Assembly: GCA_902806565.1 (NCBI GenBank)
Contig: CADCXA010000069.1
Span: 310,001 to 374,000 of the forward strand
Length of the DNA: 64,000 nt
Direction: 5' to 3'
From: Hypoxylon rubiginosum
Taxonomy: Eukaryota > Ascomycota > Sordariomycetes > Xylariales > Hypoxylaceae
Position numbers and translations under genes: made by a program. The stretch's first letter is position 1, and every line of letters begins with the position of its first letter. Of this stretch, positions 37,988 to 49,300 are shown piece by piece. The notes under the pieces were generated by a model that was not told the DNA's origin, did not search any database, and saw only the letters and a program-made list of their open reading frames with translations.

Positions 37988-38533
37988 GATGAGCCTCAGG
38001 CCTCGGGGCACGTAGAATGGCTACTTTGAATTGTAAAGCTATATTATTTAAACGGAGAGCAATGATAATGGTATCAGCTGTAGTTGACGAACCTCTTCGT
38101 GAGAGTAGCATTGAGGCTTGAAGAGGTGAGAAAGAGGCTGCTTGAAATAAGAAACGCGGCATGTGCGCACTCCTTCTTACACTGTATGTAGCACTGTAAT
38201 AAATATTAATATCATGTTTCCACTTGTTACTTCGTTACTTCGTAGAACCTCAAACTTCCAACCGGGACGCAACCATTATATGATAAATTAGTAGAAAAAG
38301 GGGTGGCCCTTGAATCTCATGAACCGGATCAACCTGAATCACCGATATGGCGTTTGGTTGGACGATACCTAAAGAAAAAGCAACTGGACTCCAAATCTGC
38401 ACCATCGATGGCGTGCTTCCGTTACAATGCTAGGTACGACCTCTAACTACGGTCTACGGCGTCCTTTACATTGGCCGACATTGTTGAGCCGGGTCGTTTC
38501 CCATTCTTGTCGGATAAGATATCATAGTCAATA
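37988..38533. other. Divergent promoter region
   Basis: A 546-bp spacer between the EXPERA gene (minus) and the FAD monooxygenase (plus). No gene seen. Confidence 0.45.
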
Positions 38534-39987
38534 ATGGATGATTACGATCCTTTCAGAATTATAATAGCTGGCGGCGGCATCGCTGGCTTGACCTTAGCCA
38601 ATGCATTGGACAAGGCAGGCATCGACTTCGTCGTGCTCGAAAAGTACGAAATCGCCCCCCAGCTCGGCGCCTCCATCTGCATGCAGGGCCACTCCGGTAG
38701 GATATTCGACCAGCTCGGTGTCTGGAAAGCCATGTGCGCGACGACTTTTCCACTGACAGCCCGCCATCGTCTTGACGCGCGAGGAAGTCTGTTTGACGGC
38801 TCGCCTATTTTCAAGATACTGCAAGAAAAGACCAACTGGCCAATTGTATTCATGGAACGTCGCGCCTGTCTTCGGGCATTGTACGACAGTATAAAGGACA
38901 AGTCTCGAATCCGTACAAACACCGGTATCGCGTCTTATATACAGGCCGAACGCGACGTGACTGTGATTACCGACCGCGGCGAGAGCATACGGGGCGGCAT
39001 CCTCGTCGGGGCGGACGGGGTTCATAGCAAAGTCCGGAGCTTGCTAGCCGATTCGATCTCTAAGGACGATCCTGAGAGACGTCAAAAGCTCATCGGAGGT
39101 AGGCTAGCATGTCCAACTTGGGGCGAGAAGTATCTTTAACCAAAGTTGAAAGGGTTCAAGTCTAGTTACAGTGCCGTTTTCGGTACATCGCCCAACGGAC
39201 TCAACAGCCACGCATCTGGACAATCGTTGCCTGACGGGGTTGCCCATCATATTTATCATAGAGGCGCGTCGGGTATCACGGCGGTTGGGGCCAAGGGGCT
39301 TATATTCTGGTTTCTGTTTGTAAAAGAACAGTCGACTTCGACGTCACCGTATTGCCCGCGCTATACGCCCGCTGACGCCGCCGCGACGATTGAGAAGTAT
39401 GGGGGTTTAGCTGCGGGCCCCGGGTATAATTTCCGTGACCTCTGGGAAACCAGCATTAAGTCGGGCATGGTTCCCATGGAAGAAGGCGTAATTCAAGGAC
39501 ACTGGAATAACGGTGGCCGGGTCGTGCTCGTCGGCGATGCTACATGCAAGGTAAAATTTTGCGGACTGTGCCTGCCATAGATCTAACATAGTGTGTACAG
39601 ATAACGATAAACGCAGGATTGGGAGGGAATCTCGCCGTCGAAGGTGTCTGCCGTCTCGTCAACGAATTGGTGCCACTGCTACGAAGAAAGCAGACACCTA
39701 CTACGCGAGAAATTGTGGCCAGCTTCGAGAGGTACGAGCGCATGCAACGTCCCAGAGCCGACTTGTCTTTTGACATCTCACGCCACGCCACACGCTACGA
39801 GTCGATGGAATCGCTCTGGCTGCGTTTATTGCGATGGTTGTCTCCCTGGATCCCATGGCGGTTCGTCGTCAACGGCTTTCTAGACTATATGAAGCCAGCC
39901 CCTATTCTCAATTTCTTGCCAGTTCCTGACGATCCATCACCGAACCGAGTTGCGATAGAGCAGAGGACTGAGGTCAACTCGGAGTAG
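38534..39987 (+). CDS. FAD-dependent monooxygenase (PaxM/PHBH-like)
   Basis: Flavoprotein monooxygenase of 449 residues. Exons 38534..39098, 39153..39550 and 39601..39987; introns are 54 and 50 bp. The dinucleotide fold is G-G-G-I-A-G-L-T (about residues 13-20) ending in V-V-L-E-K; the second FAD motif is L-V-G-A-D-G-V-H-S-K; the third is V-L-V-G-D-A followed by N-A-G-L-G-G-N-L. Intron 1 was placed to join L-I-G to G-F-K-S-S-Y-S-A-V-F-G. The C-terminus has a Trp-rich hydrophobic segment (W-L-R-L-L-R-W-L-S-P-W), as in membrane-associated PaxM-type enzymes. Such enzymes epoxidise or hydroxylate terpenoid or aromatic secondary metabolites. The third motif reads G-D-A-T-C-K where a His is usual (G-D-A-x-H). 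Confidence 0.87.
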
Positions 39988-40351
39988 CAAGTAGGTCTGC
40001 TTAATTGACCTCTTCTAGCAATAGGCAGTGGAAAGTTCCGTCGTTCCCAGCGAACATCGTCAGTCTAAGGTAGATATAAATGCAGACTCTATGCGAATTC
40101 AACTCCTTTTGATAACCCTAGGTGCTTGATCATTGGTTATTTAGTCAGTTGACGGAGGGACTTTCTCATTCGACAAAGTGGGTAGAGTCTCATAAAGGAG
40201 GTTGGCCGCATTAAATTAAACAACAACAACAACAACAACAACCAAGCTCATCTTTCGCCTATAAAATGCTTTCTAGCTCCCTATCAACATGAAAGACTTT
40301 CAACTCTCATCCGGACACCTCATGCCGAGCGTATCGTCCCGACGCCCGGTT
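39988..40351. other. Convergent spacer with CAA repeat
   Basis: A 364-bp spacer between convergent stops of the monooxygenase and the NmrA-like gene. It contains about eight CAA triplets at 40219-40242. No gene seen. Confidence 0.5.
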
Positions 40352-41488
40352 TTATTTTCCGCTCAAAATTTCCTGGAAAAATGTTCGCATAGTCTTCCCC
40401 TTTATACCGGGGTAAAGCTCCTTTGCGTCGAGATAACCTAGATACGAAGCATATTCAGGTGTATTTTCGCTGCGAAGACCCCAGGAATCCATATACTGAT
40501 TCAAAAACAGGGTCAGTTTGGCGGATGGATCTGTAGGGTTCTTTTCCAGAACGGATCGAGCAGAGACCACGTTATTCCGAATATCTTCTGCCGGCAGCTT
40601 TAGTCGTCCTCATGTTAGCTTCTAGTTTTATTGGTGATCTTAGTTTCACGCTGTAAGGTATGTGACATACGTAGTTTCTCTTTGACTTTTCGCCGCTCAC
40701 TTCATCCATGAGCTCTGCGACTTGATTCCCAGTGAGCACCTCGGTGTACGCGAAGACTTTCTTGTTGAGGGTTCTAGGGTCCGCAACGATCTTTGCTACG
40801 TAGACACCAACGTCCGACACGCTCGTGTACGCTACAGGTACCGTGCCGTCGCCAGGGATCACGTCCATGAGCTTGTTCACGGCGTGGTCTGTCCTACCGG
40901 AAGGTACCGCTGGCACGGTATTCTCATTCCACCAGCCAACGTCGATGACGGTATATGGCAAATGAAGACGCTGGACCGCGGCGAGGACGTCATTTTTCTA
41001 TAGTGTCGGTTAGATAGAGACAAAGCGGGAAGAGACGTAGGACAGCAAACTTGATCATATAGATCCATAACGCCTCTAGTTGTCGGCGTGCTAAAATCAC
41101 AAGGCACAAATCTCCCTACGCCGGCCTGCTTCGCTGCTTCGGCGAGAGGTATTTGATCCTCCAGACTCGAAAAGACGATGCACGATATCACAACGTCTAT
41201 GCCCGCCAGGACTTTGACGAGATCCTCCTTCGGACCTGTCAAGTCTGCCGCGACGACGTGAATGCCGCGGCCTTTGAGCTCGGCGTTGGCGGCGCTGTCG
41301 ATAGAAGACGGACGTGCAAGGGCGGTGATACTCTGAGAGACCGGATGTTAGCTTTGGAGATGGGGACGATGTGCATGTAGAAAAGGGGGCCTAACAAAGT
41401 CCGTTTCAGACGCCAACAACCCGTTTACGACCGACCTGCCTGTTTTGCCTGTGGCACCGACTATGCCAACCTTGATCGTTGGAGCCAT
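40352..41488 (-). CDS. NmrA-like / isoflavone reductase family oxidoreductase
   Basis: Atypical short-chain dehydrogenase of the NmrA/isoflavone-reductase family. Minus-strand exons 41488..41396, 41332..41051, 40997..40671 and 40597..40352 give 315 residues; all four exons are in phase 0. The N-terminal V-G-I-V-G-A-T-G-K-T-G is the NAD(P)-binding G-x-x-G-x-x-G loop. D-V-V-I-S-C-I and V-G-R-F-V-P-C-D-F-S-T follow, then P-Y-T-V-I-D-V-G-W-W-N-E. Members reduce aromatic or polyketide intermediates or act as redox sensors. Its place beside the FAD monooxygenase and a short-chain dehydrogenase suggests a joint metabolic role, which is inference only. Confidence 0.87.
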
Positions 41489-42281
41489 ATCTAGTAGACT
41501 TTTGTGTTAGAGTCGACTGAATAGTATTGGGTATGTAAATGAAAGGAGACTAGTTGGCTCCTATCAGAGTCAGAAGTTGCAATTGGAGTTTTCGACGTCC
41601 CTTTTATACAAGAGCCCTGGTCGTAAGATGCCTACCTCCTCCTAGGTATAGGCCATTCCCTCATTCCCCACTCCACACAACGAACGACCCTGTTTGTAAG
41701 CAATAGAATGTTACGTACTTACCAGGTAGGTAGTTGACGTATTTGTCAGCGCAGACATTTACAAACACCTCGGCGACATTTCCAAGGATATTAGACCTTG
41801 CTCATGCAGAGCTAATTCAACAATCCAACTAATACGGAACTTAATATTGAAAGTGATTTGTCAGTCCCCACTGTGTCGATTCTTAACAGCAGGATTCACA
41901 TGAGAGATATAAAGCGATGAGGCACCGATGAAATTGACGTAACTGATGCTGAATAGGCAGAATGGCGCTGGAAATCAAGCCTACGGTATGACTTATGTGG
42001 GTGACTGTCAGTACCTGCGTATTTGCAAAAGTGTATGCCATCATTCAGCGTTGGTTAAGAGGTGTGTATTGGGGTGCGTTTCCTACGACGCTATTCCGAT
42101 AGGGGGAAGAAGACGTGCATTTTGATTCTCTACACAATTCTGCAATGTAGGTACCCACGTAACTACCCACGTAACAATCGTAGTCTGGTAAGTGACGGGA
42201 ATGATCCTACTTTATAAAGTCCCCATCCCGGAAGACGGGTGGTCTGTCCGGTGGGGAGTATAAAGCAGTAGTTTGGCTAAT
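41489..42281. other. Intergenic spacer, no gene seen
   Basis: A 0.8-kb spacer holding the promoter of the NmrA-like gene and the 3' end of the next gene. Contains an ACCCACGTAACTACCCACGTAAC direct repeat near 42152-42175. Confidence 0.45.
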
Positions 42282-43202
42282 TTAGAACATAGCCCATCCC
42301 TTAGAAGACACGCGGTTAGCAAGGGGAACGAAGCGTAAGGAACTGTACAGAAAATAATAAGCTGACTTACTCCAGTCGCGCTGATGGCTTGTCCGGTAAT
42401 CCAAGCGCCATCCTTACCGGCCAAGCTGGCTACTACGTTTGCAATCTCGGCAACCGTGCCGAGTCTGTTCTCGACTGGCGTCTGGGCTCTCATCCTCTCC
42501 ACGAGGTCCTTCGGTATGTTGTCGAGCATGTCGCTCTGCACGGGGCCCGGGCTCACGCAGTTGACCGTCGTCCCGTTGCCGCCCAGCTCGGTAGCCCAGC
42601 ATCGGGTCAGGCCCTCGAGCGCTGCTTTGGAAGAGCAGTAGAGGCTGAGGTCCTTGAGACCCGATCTCCCACCAGCCGAGCCCAGGTTGATGATACGCCC
42701 GTTGCTGTTCAGGTACGGGAGGACCGCCTTGGTTAGGAGTATCGGGCCGCGCACGTTTAGGTTGTAGACGTCGCTGAAATCATCGATCGTCTGCTCCGCC
42801 AGCGACTTCACCTTTTCTACCCCGGCATTGTTGACAAGTATGTCCACTCTGAGCTCGCCTTTACTCCATTCGACGAGGGCGTCGATGAGCAACTGAGGCC
42901 CGTCAGGCGTGCTAAGGTCGGCTCGGTAGGCGTATACACGCGGCTTGTGGGGGAGCGACTCTATGGTTTGGCAGACGTTTTGAATACGGGCCTGGCTGCT
43001 TGGTGACACGTACGAAAGAAGTACCTAGATATTTATCGACTCGATGAGTTACGGGCCGATAATGACGCAGAAATCTGCGAAGAGGGAAACGTACCGTTGC
43101 CCCTCGACGAGCAAGTTCAACCGCGATCCCTTCCCCGATGCCTCGAGATGCTCCAGTCACTATGGCGGTTTTGCCAGAAAGCGGCAGCGTATAGTCAGAC
43201 AT
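42282..43202 (-). CDS. Short-chain dehydrogenase/reductase (3-oxoacyl-ACP reductase-like)
   Basis: Classical SDR of 259 residues. Minus-strand exons 43202..43095, 43024..42371 and a last exon of only 18 nt, 42299..42282, which encodes G-W-A-M-F-stop after the conserved I-S-A-T-G. Cofactor motif T-G-A-S-R-G-I-G (residues 16-23), N-N-A-G near residue 95, active-site Y-x3-K in L-Y-C-S-S-K-A-A-L, then S-P-G-P-V as usual. Closest in style to fungal FabG-like and trihydroxynaphthalene-reductase-like enzymes. Without the last exon the open frame runs on into unrelated sequence. The substrate is unknown. Confidence 0.88.
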
Positions 43203-43242
43203 GTTTCGTTGTTTCGTTGTTTCGTTGTTTCGTTGTTTCGTT
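43203..43242. repeat. GTTTCGTT octamer tandem repeat abutting the SDR start codon
   Basis: Five perfect octamers directly adjoin the ATG of the SDR gene; read on the coding strand this is AACGAAAC repeated five times and then ATG. Degenerate TTGCTTCC/TTGCTTCT copies continue to about 43257. Confidence 0.9.
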
Positions 43243-43257
43243 GCTTCCTTGCTTCTG

Positions 43258-43808
43258 AGATGCTTCTAAGATGTCTCGCCGGCAGTCGTCTAACCTTGGA
43301 GACTTGAAACTGCTTTTACACATTGGCGCCACCTCCAATACCTTCCCCGTATACGGTAACTATCACCTACGCCATCGGCTTTGTGCACTTAACGCCGATA
43401 AGGCTCCACTTTATGTACCTGAGATCAGTCAGGGTCCAAGGCTTCCAGTTTACTAGATGCTGGCGTTTAACGGTGGATGGAGGACGTGCCTGATTTGTGA
43501 CGAAGTTACAGTGCACGTCATGTATACCACCTACGACACGTCACACCGTCTCGCTACCAGTATAACGTCGTTCGAGTATGAAACAGAGTTGGTGATTACC
43601 TAGGTAGAACCCCTATAAACCGTGTTACGTGCTCGGCTACTCGAGCTAACTAGACTCAGACCGAGACCGCCACAGTGGGCTTCGTAAGTTGGAGATATGA
43701 TCACCTAACGAGGGTGGTGATGTTCCGCTCGGATGTTGATCGCATGTGAATTAGCTAATAATAGGAGAATACAACGGTGGATAAAAAAAAAGAAGTATGT
43801 GGTACTCA
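43258..43808. other. Intergenic spacer, no gene seen
   Basis: Spacer containing the SDR promoter and the 3' end of the CAP10-like gene. One ACCTAGGTAG motif near 43600. No gene seen. Confidence 0.45.
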
Positions 43809-45710
43809 TTACGCTGATCTTAAATCGTCTATATAGCCAAGCATGTCCCGTTTCTCGTCACATACACGTGCAAATTCGAGGAGTAATCTCCAGACATATA
43901 GCAGCATGTCTTCTCTCCTGAGAACTTTCGCGCCCCACGACCGGCCTTCTTCGGCGATAAATTGAGCCGACTTGTCCCCCTTTTTATCTCTGGTAAAGTA
44001 GTCGAGAATAGCGTATAAATCCTGAAAGGTATTGTCCATAGGCGCAAAATGTAGCCACGGTACGAGGCGGTCGTCGTGCCATTCCGCGTAGACGGTAGCT
44101 TTGAGGGGGAGCGAGGTCGAGAGGAGGAAACCCCTAAACCTGGCGCTGAAACTATTGCCATCCACGTCGGGCATGAATTTGTACTTGTATTGTTCCATCA
44201 TGGGCACGCTTTCGACCCGGGAGAGGTAGGGCTCGACGTAGGCGCAATTGTCTGCCGGGAAGCAGAGGAAGTTGACGAACCCGGCGTCGCTATGTTCTTC
44301 CAGCCAAGTGCCGATAGTTCCCTCTCGCCTCCGCGGGAAATCATACTTCTCGACGGGGGGCATCTCGAAAGTCATGGCCCGGGAGCTATTTTCCTCCATG
44401 CCGGAAACGGTAGTACCGTTGAGCATCTCGATAAGACGGTGGCGCTGGAAATGCACCCAGTTCTCCTTCTTGTTGCGGCCCCCGGAAGCGACACCGCGCC
44501 ATATGACGCCGTCGATCTTCTGCTTCCAAGGCGGGCCGTGCGTGTTCCCTCCGGAATAGAAGGGGTCGTCTGTTAAATACATGGCTCCGGGAATGAGGAT
44601 CTCGTTGTTTACGGCCAGCTTACATCCGCCAAATAGAGGGATGAGCTCCTTGCTCGTGGCCATTGTTAGAGGCTCGATAAATGTACCGTGAAGACCGCGG
44701 AGATGTGGCTGGGTGCAGGGATTCATGGCTGCGGTAAAATTACGGACGTAGCCTTTGTACGAGTACTCGGGGTTCGAGTCCGGGAAGACTGGTAACTCCT
44801 CAAAGTTTTGGATTGGTGTAGCGTTACGCGAGGGAGAATCGGGTGGGCACGCGGCTTGTGTAAGTTCCCAGTAGTTTCCTCCCAACCATTTGGGCTTATA
44901 AGGTTCGACACCGTCGCCTTTGGCTGCAATGTCGGCGTCGACCTGAGCTAGGCCGCTATATTTTGTTATCACCTCTTCCGCCGGCTTCAGCGCCTGGCTC
45001 TTCTGCTCTTTCTCCACGAGACTCATCACGTCTTCCCACGGAACTATCAATCGGGACTCGTCCATGTAGTTGATCGGCATATCCACGTCCGGCAGCCACG
45101 GCGCCGCCTCACCGACCAGGCTAGTCCAGAGCTGTAACCATGGAACCTTGCCCGACGTGTCGCCCGTACCGTTGGCGACACCGTTACGTACGCGAACTAC
45201 GTAGTCCCACGACGCCGCCCTCTCGGCCGTTGTGCGAGGGTCGAGCCCCCAAAACGGCGCTACGTCGGCGTAAATTCGATCGAAGAAGGACTCTACTATG
45301 ATCGCATCGTGTTCTGCCGCGTACTTGAACCAGGCGTCGAAGCCCGGAGGCGGGTGTCGGCCCCGTCGGTCGCGATACCGGGCGGCGGCCGTGGGGAGGT
45401 CGAGGCTCCGCTGCGTAAGCAAGTTTTCGTGGAAGGTGTGCGCGTCGCTAATCAGCTGGTCGATAGGATGGTCCGCCGCGGTCTGATTCCAGAAGTATTC
45501 GAAGTAATGCGAGCCGCTCTGGCGGAGGAACCCCTCTGGGCGACGGAATAGGAAGATGCCGGACAAGGTTATGGAGACGACGAAGGCGACGGCGGCATAT
45601 CGAAGGATAGATTGCCATCGCAGGGAGCATATACGACTGTCTGGAAGGCTGGCCAGCCAGTCGCGAGGACTGCGGTTGCCCAACATTGAGCGTCGCCGGG
45701 AGGAGCGCAC
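43809..45710 (-). CDS. CAP10-like glycosyltransferase (GT90)
   Basis: Single-exon 633-residue type II membrane protein resembling Cryptococcus capsule-associated CAP10 and other GT90 enzymes (xylosyl/glucosyltransferase fold). It has a basic N-terminal tail, a signal anchor (A-A-V-A-F-V-V-S-I-T-L-S-G-I-F-L, about residues 38-55) and then a lumenal domain. Visible are D-P-F-Y-S-G...W-K-Q-K-I-D-G-V-I-W-R-G, the R-H-R-L core, F-L-C-F-P-A, K-Y-K-F-M-P-D-V-D-G-N-S-F-S-A-R-F (family G-N-x-x-S-x-R motif), then S-L-P-L-K-A-T-V-Y-A-E-W and W-L-H-F-A-P-M-D-N-T. N-glycosylation sites are frequent. Probably Golgi; acceptor unknown. A start five codons downstream cannot be excluded. Confidence 0.9.
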   Translation of the reverse strand: MRSSRRRSMLGNRSPRDWLASLPDSRICSLRWQSILRYAAVAFVVSITLSGIFLFRRPEGFLRQSGSHYFEYFWNQTAADHPIDQLISDAHTFHENLLTQRSLDLPTAAARYRDRRGRHPPPGFDAWFKYAAEHDAIIVESFFDRIYADVAPFWGLDPRTTAERAASWDYVVRVRNGVANGTGDTSGKVPWLQLWTSLVGEAAPWLPDVDMPINYMDESRLIVPWEDVMSLVEKEQKSQALKPAEEVITKYSGLAQVDADIAAKGDGVEPYKPKWLGGNYWELTQAACPPDSPSRNATPIQNFEELPVFPDSNPEYSYKGYVRNFTAAMNPCTQPHLRGLHGTFIEPLTMATSKELIPLFGGCKLAVNNEILIPGAMYLTDDPFYSGGNTHGPPWKQKIDGVIWRGVASGGRNKKENWVHFQRHRLIEMLNGTTVSGMEENSSRAMTFEMPPVEKYDFPRRREGTIGTWLEEHSDAGFVNFLCFPADNCAYVEPYLSRVESVPMMEQYKYKFMPDVDGNSFSARFRGFLLSTSLPLKATVYAEWHDDRLVPWLHFAPMDNTFQDLYAILDYFTRDKKGDKSAQFIAEEGRSWGAKVLRREDMLLYVWRLLLEFARVCDEKRDMLGYIDDLRSA

Positions 45711-47632
45711 CGCACCGCTTTACGGGAAATTTCTTTGCTCACTTCCTCGACCGATTCTTCACGAGATGGATCGGGCACGCCTCATGGCGATGGCTGCGAC
45801 GCAAGTGTGACTACGAGGTAAGAGATATTAATCGTATTAATCGAGCAGGCTGGTAGGTCGAAAGGGGCGAATTGATGAGAGGCTAAACAAAGCAAAAGAA
45901 AGGCTACTATGCTCGAAATCTATGTGGATTAACGATACGAAAATTTACATAGGTAGAAGCAGAAGCAGAAGCAGAAGCGAGAGAGGTTCTCCATTAACGC
46001 GACTGCGCCTGCGACTACGACTGCGACTTTGTCGATACAGGCCCCTTGCCCCCTGTAGGTATGTAATTATTACGGTATCCCCTCAGCCCCTAAGCATCCT
46101 GCCATCCACTCACCCTCACCCACTCTTATCCCCGTCCCAAGTTTATCATTTACCGACTGTTGCAACCAGCAACGCACAGAACGCAACGGATGCTACCTAT
46201 GTAGTTTGCTAGCTAGGCTGCTAGGCTGCTAGGCAGCTTGCATGACACACCAATGGGGCGAGGCATTAGCAAGTATTGGTCGAATCCTTCGCCACAATAC
46301 GCTAGAGTTTGGCAGGATTGTAACTCATTACAGCGATTTGAAGGGGGCGTCCGATTTAATAACGAGAGAGCTGACCAAGTACTAAATACATAGTCTTGGA
46401 TATGGTATGGGATGAGAGGATGTTATCCATGCTGCCATGCCAGCGTTAAGCCTCTTCTAGAATGTCCCCCTTATTAGGCATTCCTATTTTATGTATCTCT
46501 TACGTTCGAGTTCGAGGTAGGTACCTGGCAAACTGGCTGCCTGGTCTAACCCAGGATAGTGGCAGGGATTATTATCAAGAGATCCTCGTATTTGCATATT
46601 CCGTACATGTAGGACTAATTGTTTGGCTCATGTACAAATGTACCGATGGCTTTAATGAAAATGAAGAAAATAGTACAAGTTATTATTAAATAAGTGTGAT
46701 TATTCTCATTGATCAAAAGGTCTGTCGTTTTTAAGAATCACATTCCAGGCTCGGGTAACACTAGCACATATCTCACACGACCTTTATCGATTATCTTTAG
46801 ATCACCTGATTTTATCGATATGTCCTCATTCAGACACCACAGCGATAGGTCACTTAATGGTGACTGTTCTCAGTGACACAGGCGGCCATGGTGCATGAGT
46901 TGAATCCGCCTCTACTGCTACCGAGCTGCTGACATTTTAGAAAGCCAGCGTACAGACATATACCAGGGCCTGACGAACTGCCTGGGCTTTTTTGGGGTAA
47001 CGATCGTGGTAATAGATTTTGTGTTAGGCGACTAACCAATGCTATTTCGAAGAGTAGACAGTCAAGTTCTCATCGTCATGCTAAAGAGAGAAAAAAAAGG
47101 GATACCTTGACTGAGAAATATCGTCCAACGTAGGTAGCATAAACCCGTTACAGCCATATTGCGTCACCTCTTCAAGTCACAATCCATAGAAGGTCTGGCG
47201 GCGTTAATATCAATATGATCAGCTCCCGTCAGCCTTGAAAGATCTCGGCTGCGCTCCACTTGGTCGACCGCTATAGCCAGTACATAAGCTAGGTATTTAG
47301 CTCAAAGATGGAACAGTCTATCTAGGTAATATCCCGTTAGCAGGCCAGCTTGTCGATGCTAGTTGTGATCCCAACCGGCCAGATCTAAGCTGTACCATGC
47401 CGACCGCGCGACAGCTTCGTCCCGCACATTGGACCGCACCCGAGTACATGGTAATTGAAGCACTAGTACTAGCTACAGGGACATTATAGCATTATCCATC
47501 ATACCCCTCAATTGTCTATTCGAAGCACGACGCGCGTGTAGTCTAGACGAAGCAGAATAATGCCCAACCCGTTCAGTTCGCAAAACTGCGGAGACAAGCT
47601 TCAAGAATCGAGTCGCCGCAAGCACTGATACT
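45711..47632. other. Intergenic spacer, no gene seen
   Basis: A 1.9-kb spacer between the CAP10-like start and the exonuclease V stop. Contains the AGAAGC tetramer array (45955-45978) and CTGCGA-type repeats (46002-46028). Short frames such as 46462-46689 have no support. Confidence 0.45.
45955..45978. repeat. AGAAGC hexamer repeat (4 units)
   Basis: Four tandem AGAAGC units, followed 24 bp later by a degenerate CTGCGM hexamer array (46002-46028). Both lie about 250-320 bp upstream of the CAP10-like start. Confidence 0.8.
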
Positions 47633-49300
47633 TCAACTCCGGACACGAGTGGTGCTTCGTTTCTTCTGCAGGAACTCGGCTTCTCTGTCCTTCCGCCATT
47701 GACAGCTCTCCGCAAACTCGCAGGATCGGCATTTGTACGCTTCTTCGATAGAGACGCCGTCGGCATCCCTCTCTCCACGCCACCACTGCAGGTTCTGTTT
47801 AATATATGCATCCAGCGCTTCAGGGTCGTTAGGAAACGCGTTATTCCCGAGAATACGGCCATCATCCCTGTGGCGATACTGAACGGCGAGTAGGTTCCCT
47901 AGTGACGCCGGGCCTCGCGGGAATGCCTCTCGCAGCTCGGACTGCAGCAGTGGAAGTATCTGCGCAATGGATCGATACCTAATCAAATCTTGCGGAGGTG
48001 GTATTTCGGATGACCGACTTGGCATCGTGTCTAGCGATTCGGTAGTATCGCGCCCGGTGCGGGGGGAGCGAGGATTTGACGCTGACTCTCCGATGTCCGA
48101 GTCAGCATCGTAAAATATTTCATCATGGAGATTACCTATCTGGGCCATAAAGGCGTCGGAAAACAAAGCATCTGCTCTGAGGCCGTATCGGTCCAATATG
48201 ACAGTAAAGTCCACCACACGGGAAGCCATATCTCCTAGAAGCCGATGATATAGGAATAGCTGAACCCTGGCAGGCCGAAGAGCCGCGCCAGTGGGTAGCC
48301 TATCTGATCCCCGAGTTTTGACGTCAGTCAAGTAGAATCTCTTGCCATCCGGTGCCAAATAATCTGTAATGGGCGCCTGCTGATCTGAATGGGTTGCAGA
48401 GAAACCTTGGGACAATTGCGATAGGTTAAGCTCCTGCTCGAAGGCAGCATTAGGGCTTTCGTCGCTCACTTCGTCAATGATGCCGTTGATAATTTGGCCT
48501 TCGACCATTCCCCATACTTCGAGTTCTCTAGTCATGCCCGTGTCGCGAAGTGTGCGTAAACCTTGGATGACGTTCCACAGACGCAGCGCAAATGCCTCCT
48601 CCTTGGTAGCTATGTTGACCTGGACCGTGGTGTGTACCTCATCCTCCAAGGTTTGATGAACGCGGGTGCCACCTCGCATTGCTGCAGTCCTCGTCTTCCT
48701 TCCGCCGGGAAGCAGGGTGAGCGTGTACCAGTATTGCAACTCGCACCAGGCACCGGAGGCCAAGTCCGAAACTGTGAGGGGTTTCTTCGGAAAGGAACGA
48801 AAACGTTGGAGAGGAGATCGGGAGTCCTTCCAAGACTCGGCCGGTTCCGATCTGAGACCCGGAGGGGCTTCGGATTGTGCACTAGGGAGAGCATGGCTAA
48901 CTAAACGCTGCTAGTTAGTTAGACGTGTCGCGCAATACGCGTTGGCTGTAAGGGACTTACTATCCGGGTACTGAACGTCACTGAATGGTATTGGTATAGA
49001 TAGCGGCGTAGGCGCGACCGGCTGGATGGTCGTGGGTGGTACAGCGGTAACTTTGGCCTTTCCTGGTAGATAATTCTCGAAGCGGTTGCGCGGATCCGGA
49101 GCATGACGGCGATCTTGGGTATCAAGAGATTGTGTAGGACTCGTTGAAGTGCTGGTGGGATTGGTCGGCGAGGCTGTTTTGCTTCCGAGGTCTTCGAGGA
49201 GTTGATTTACAATATCCTCCTCTCCTACTGAGAAGTCAGATCCATAGTCGCTCTCGCCAGAGCTATGTCGGTCCAATATGGGAGCAACGGAGGAGGCCAT
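47633..49300 (-). CDS. exo5: Exonuclease V (EXO5/Dem1), iron-sulfur nuclease
   Basis: Single-strand-specific DNA exonuclease of the PD-(D/E)XK fold with a 4Fe-4S cluster; the yeast Exo5 protein works in mitochondria, human EXO5 in nuclear repair. Minus-strand exons 49300..48961 and 48900..47633 give 535 residues. The N-terminal 110 residues are Ser/Thr/Pro-rich and not conserved. The domain starts at L-T-V-S-D-L-A-S-G-A-W-C, where the first cluster cysteine sits; T-A-A-M-R-G-G-T-R-V-H and I-I-N-G-I-I-D-E-V are nuclease motifs, and Y-L-T-D-V-K-T-R is the catalytic D-x-K. The other three cluster cysteines are in C-R-S-C-E-F-A-E-S-C near the C-terminus. The 3' splice site (CGTTTAG at 48901) is the only one keeping frame; upstream TAG and CAG do not. 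Confidence 0.9.

Noticed and set aside
43045..43094. Short CGCAG acceptor for the first SDR intron
   Set aside because: Would make a 20-bp intron and break the frame; the CTAG acceptor at 43025 restores V-L-L-S-Y-V.
38534..43202. Complete biosynthetic gene cluster
   Set aside because: No backbone synthase, transporter or pathway regulator in the window; kept only as a possible tailoring set.
44765..44785. GGTTCGAGTCC, resembling a tRNA B box
   Set aside because: It lies inside the CAP10-like coding sequence, with no A box or cloverleaf around it.
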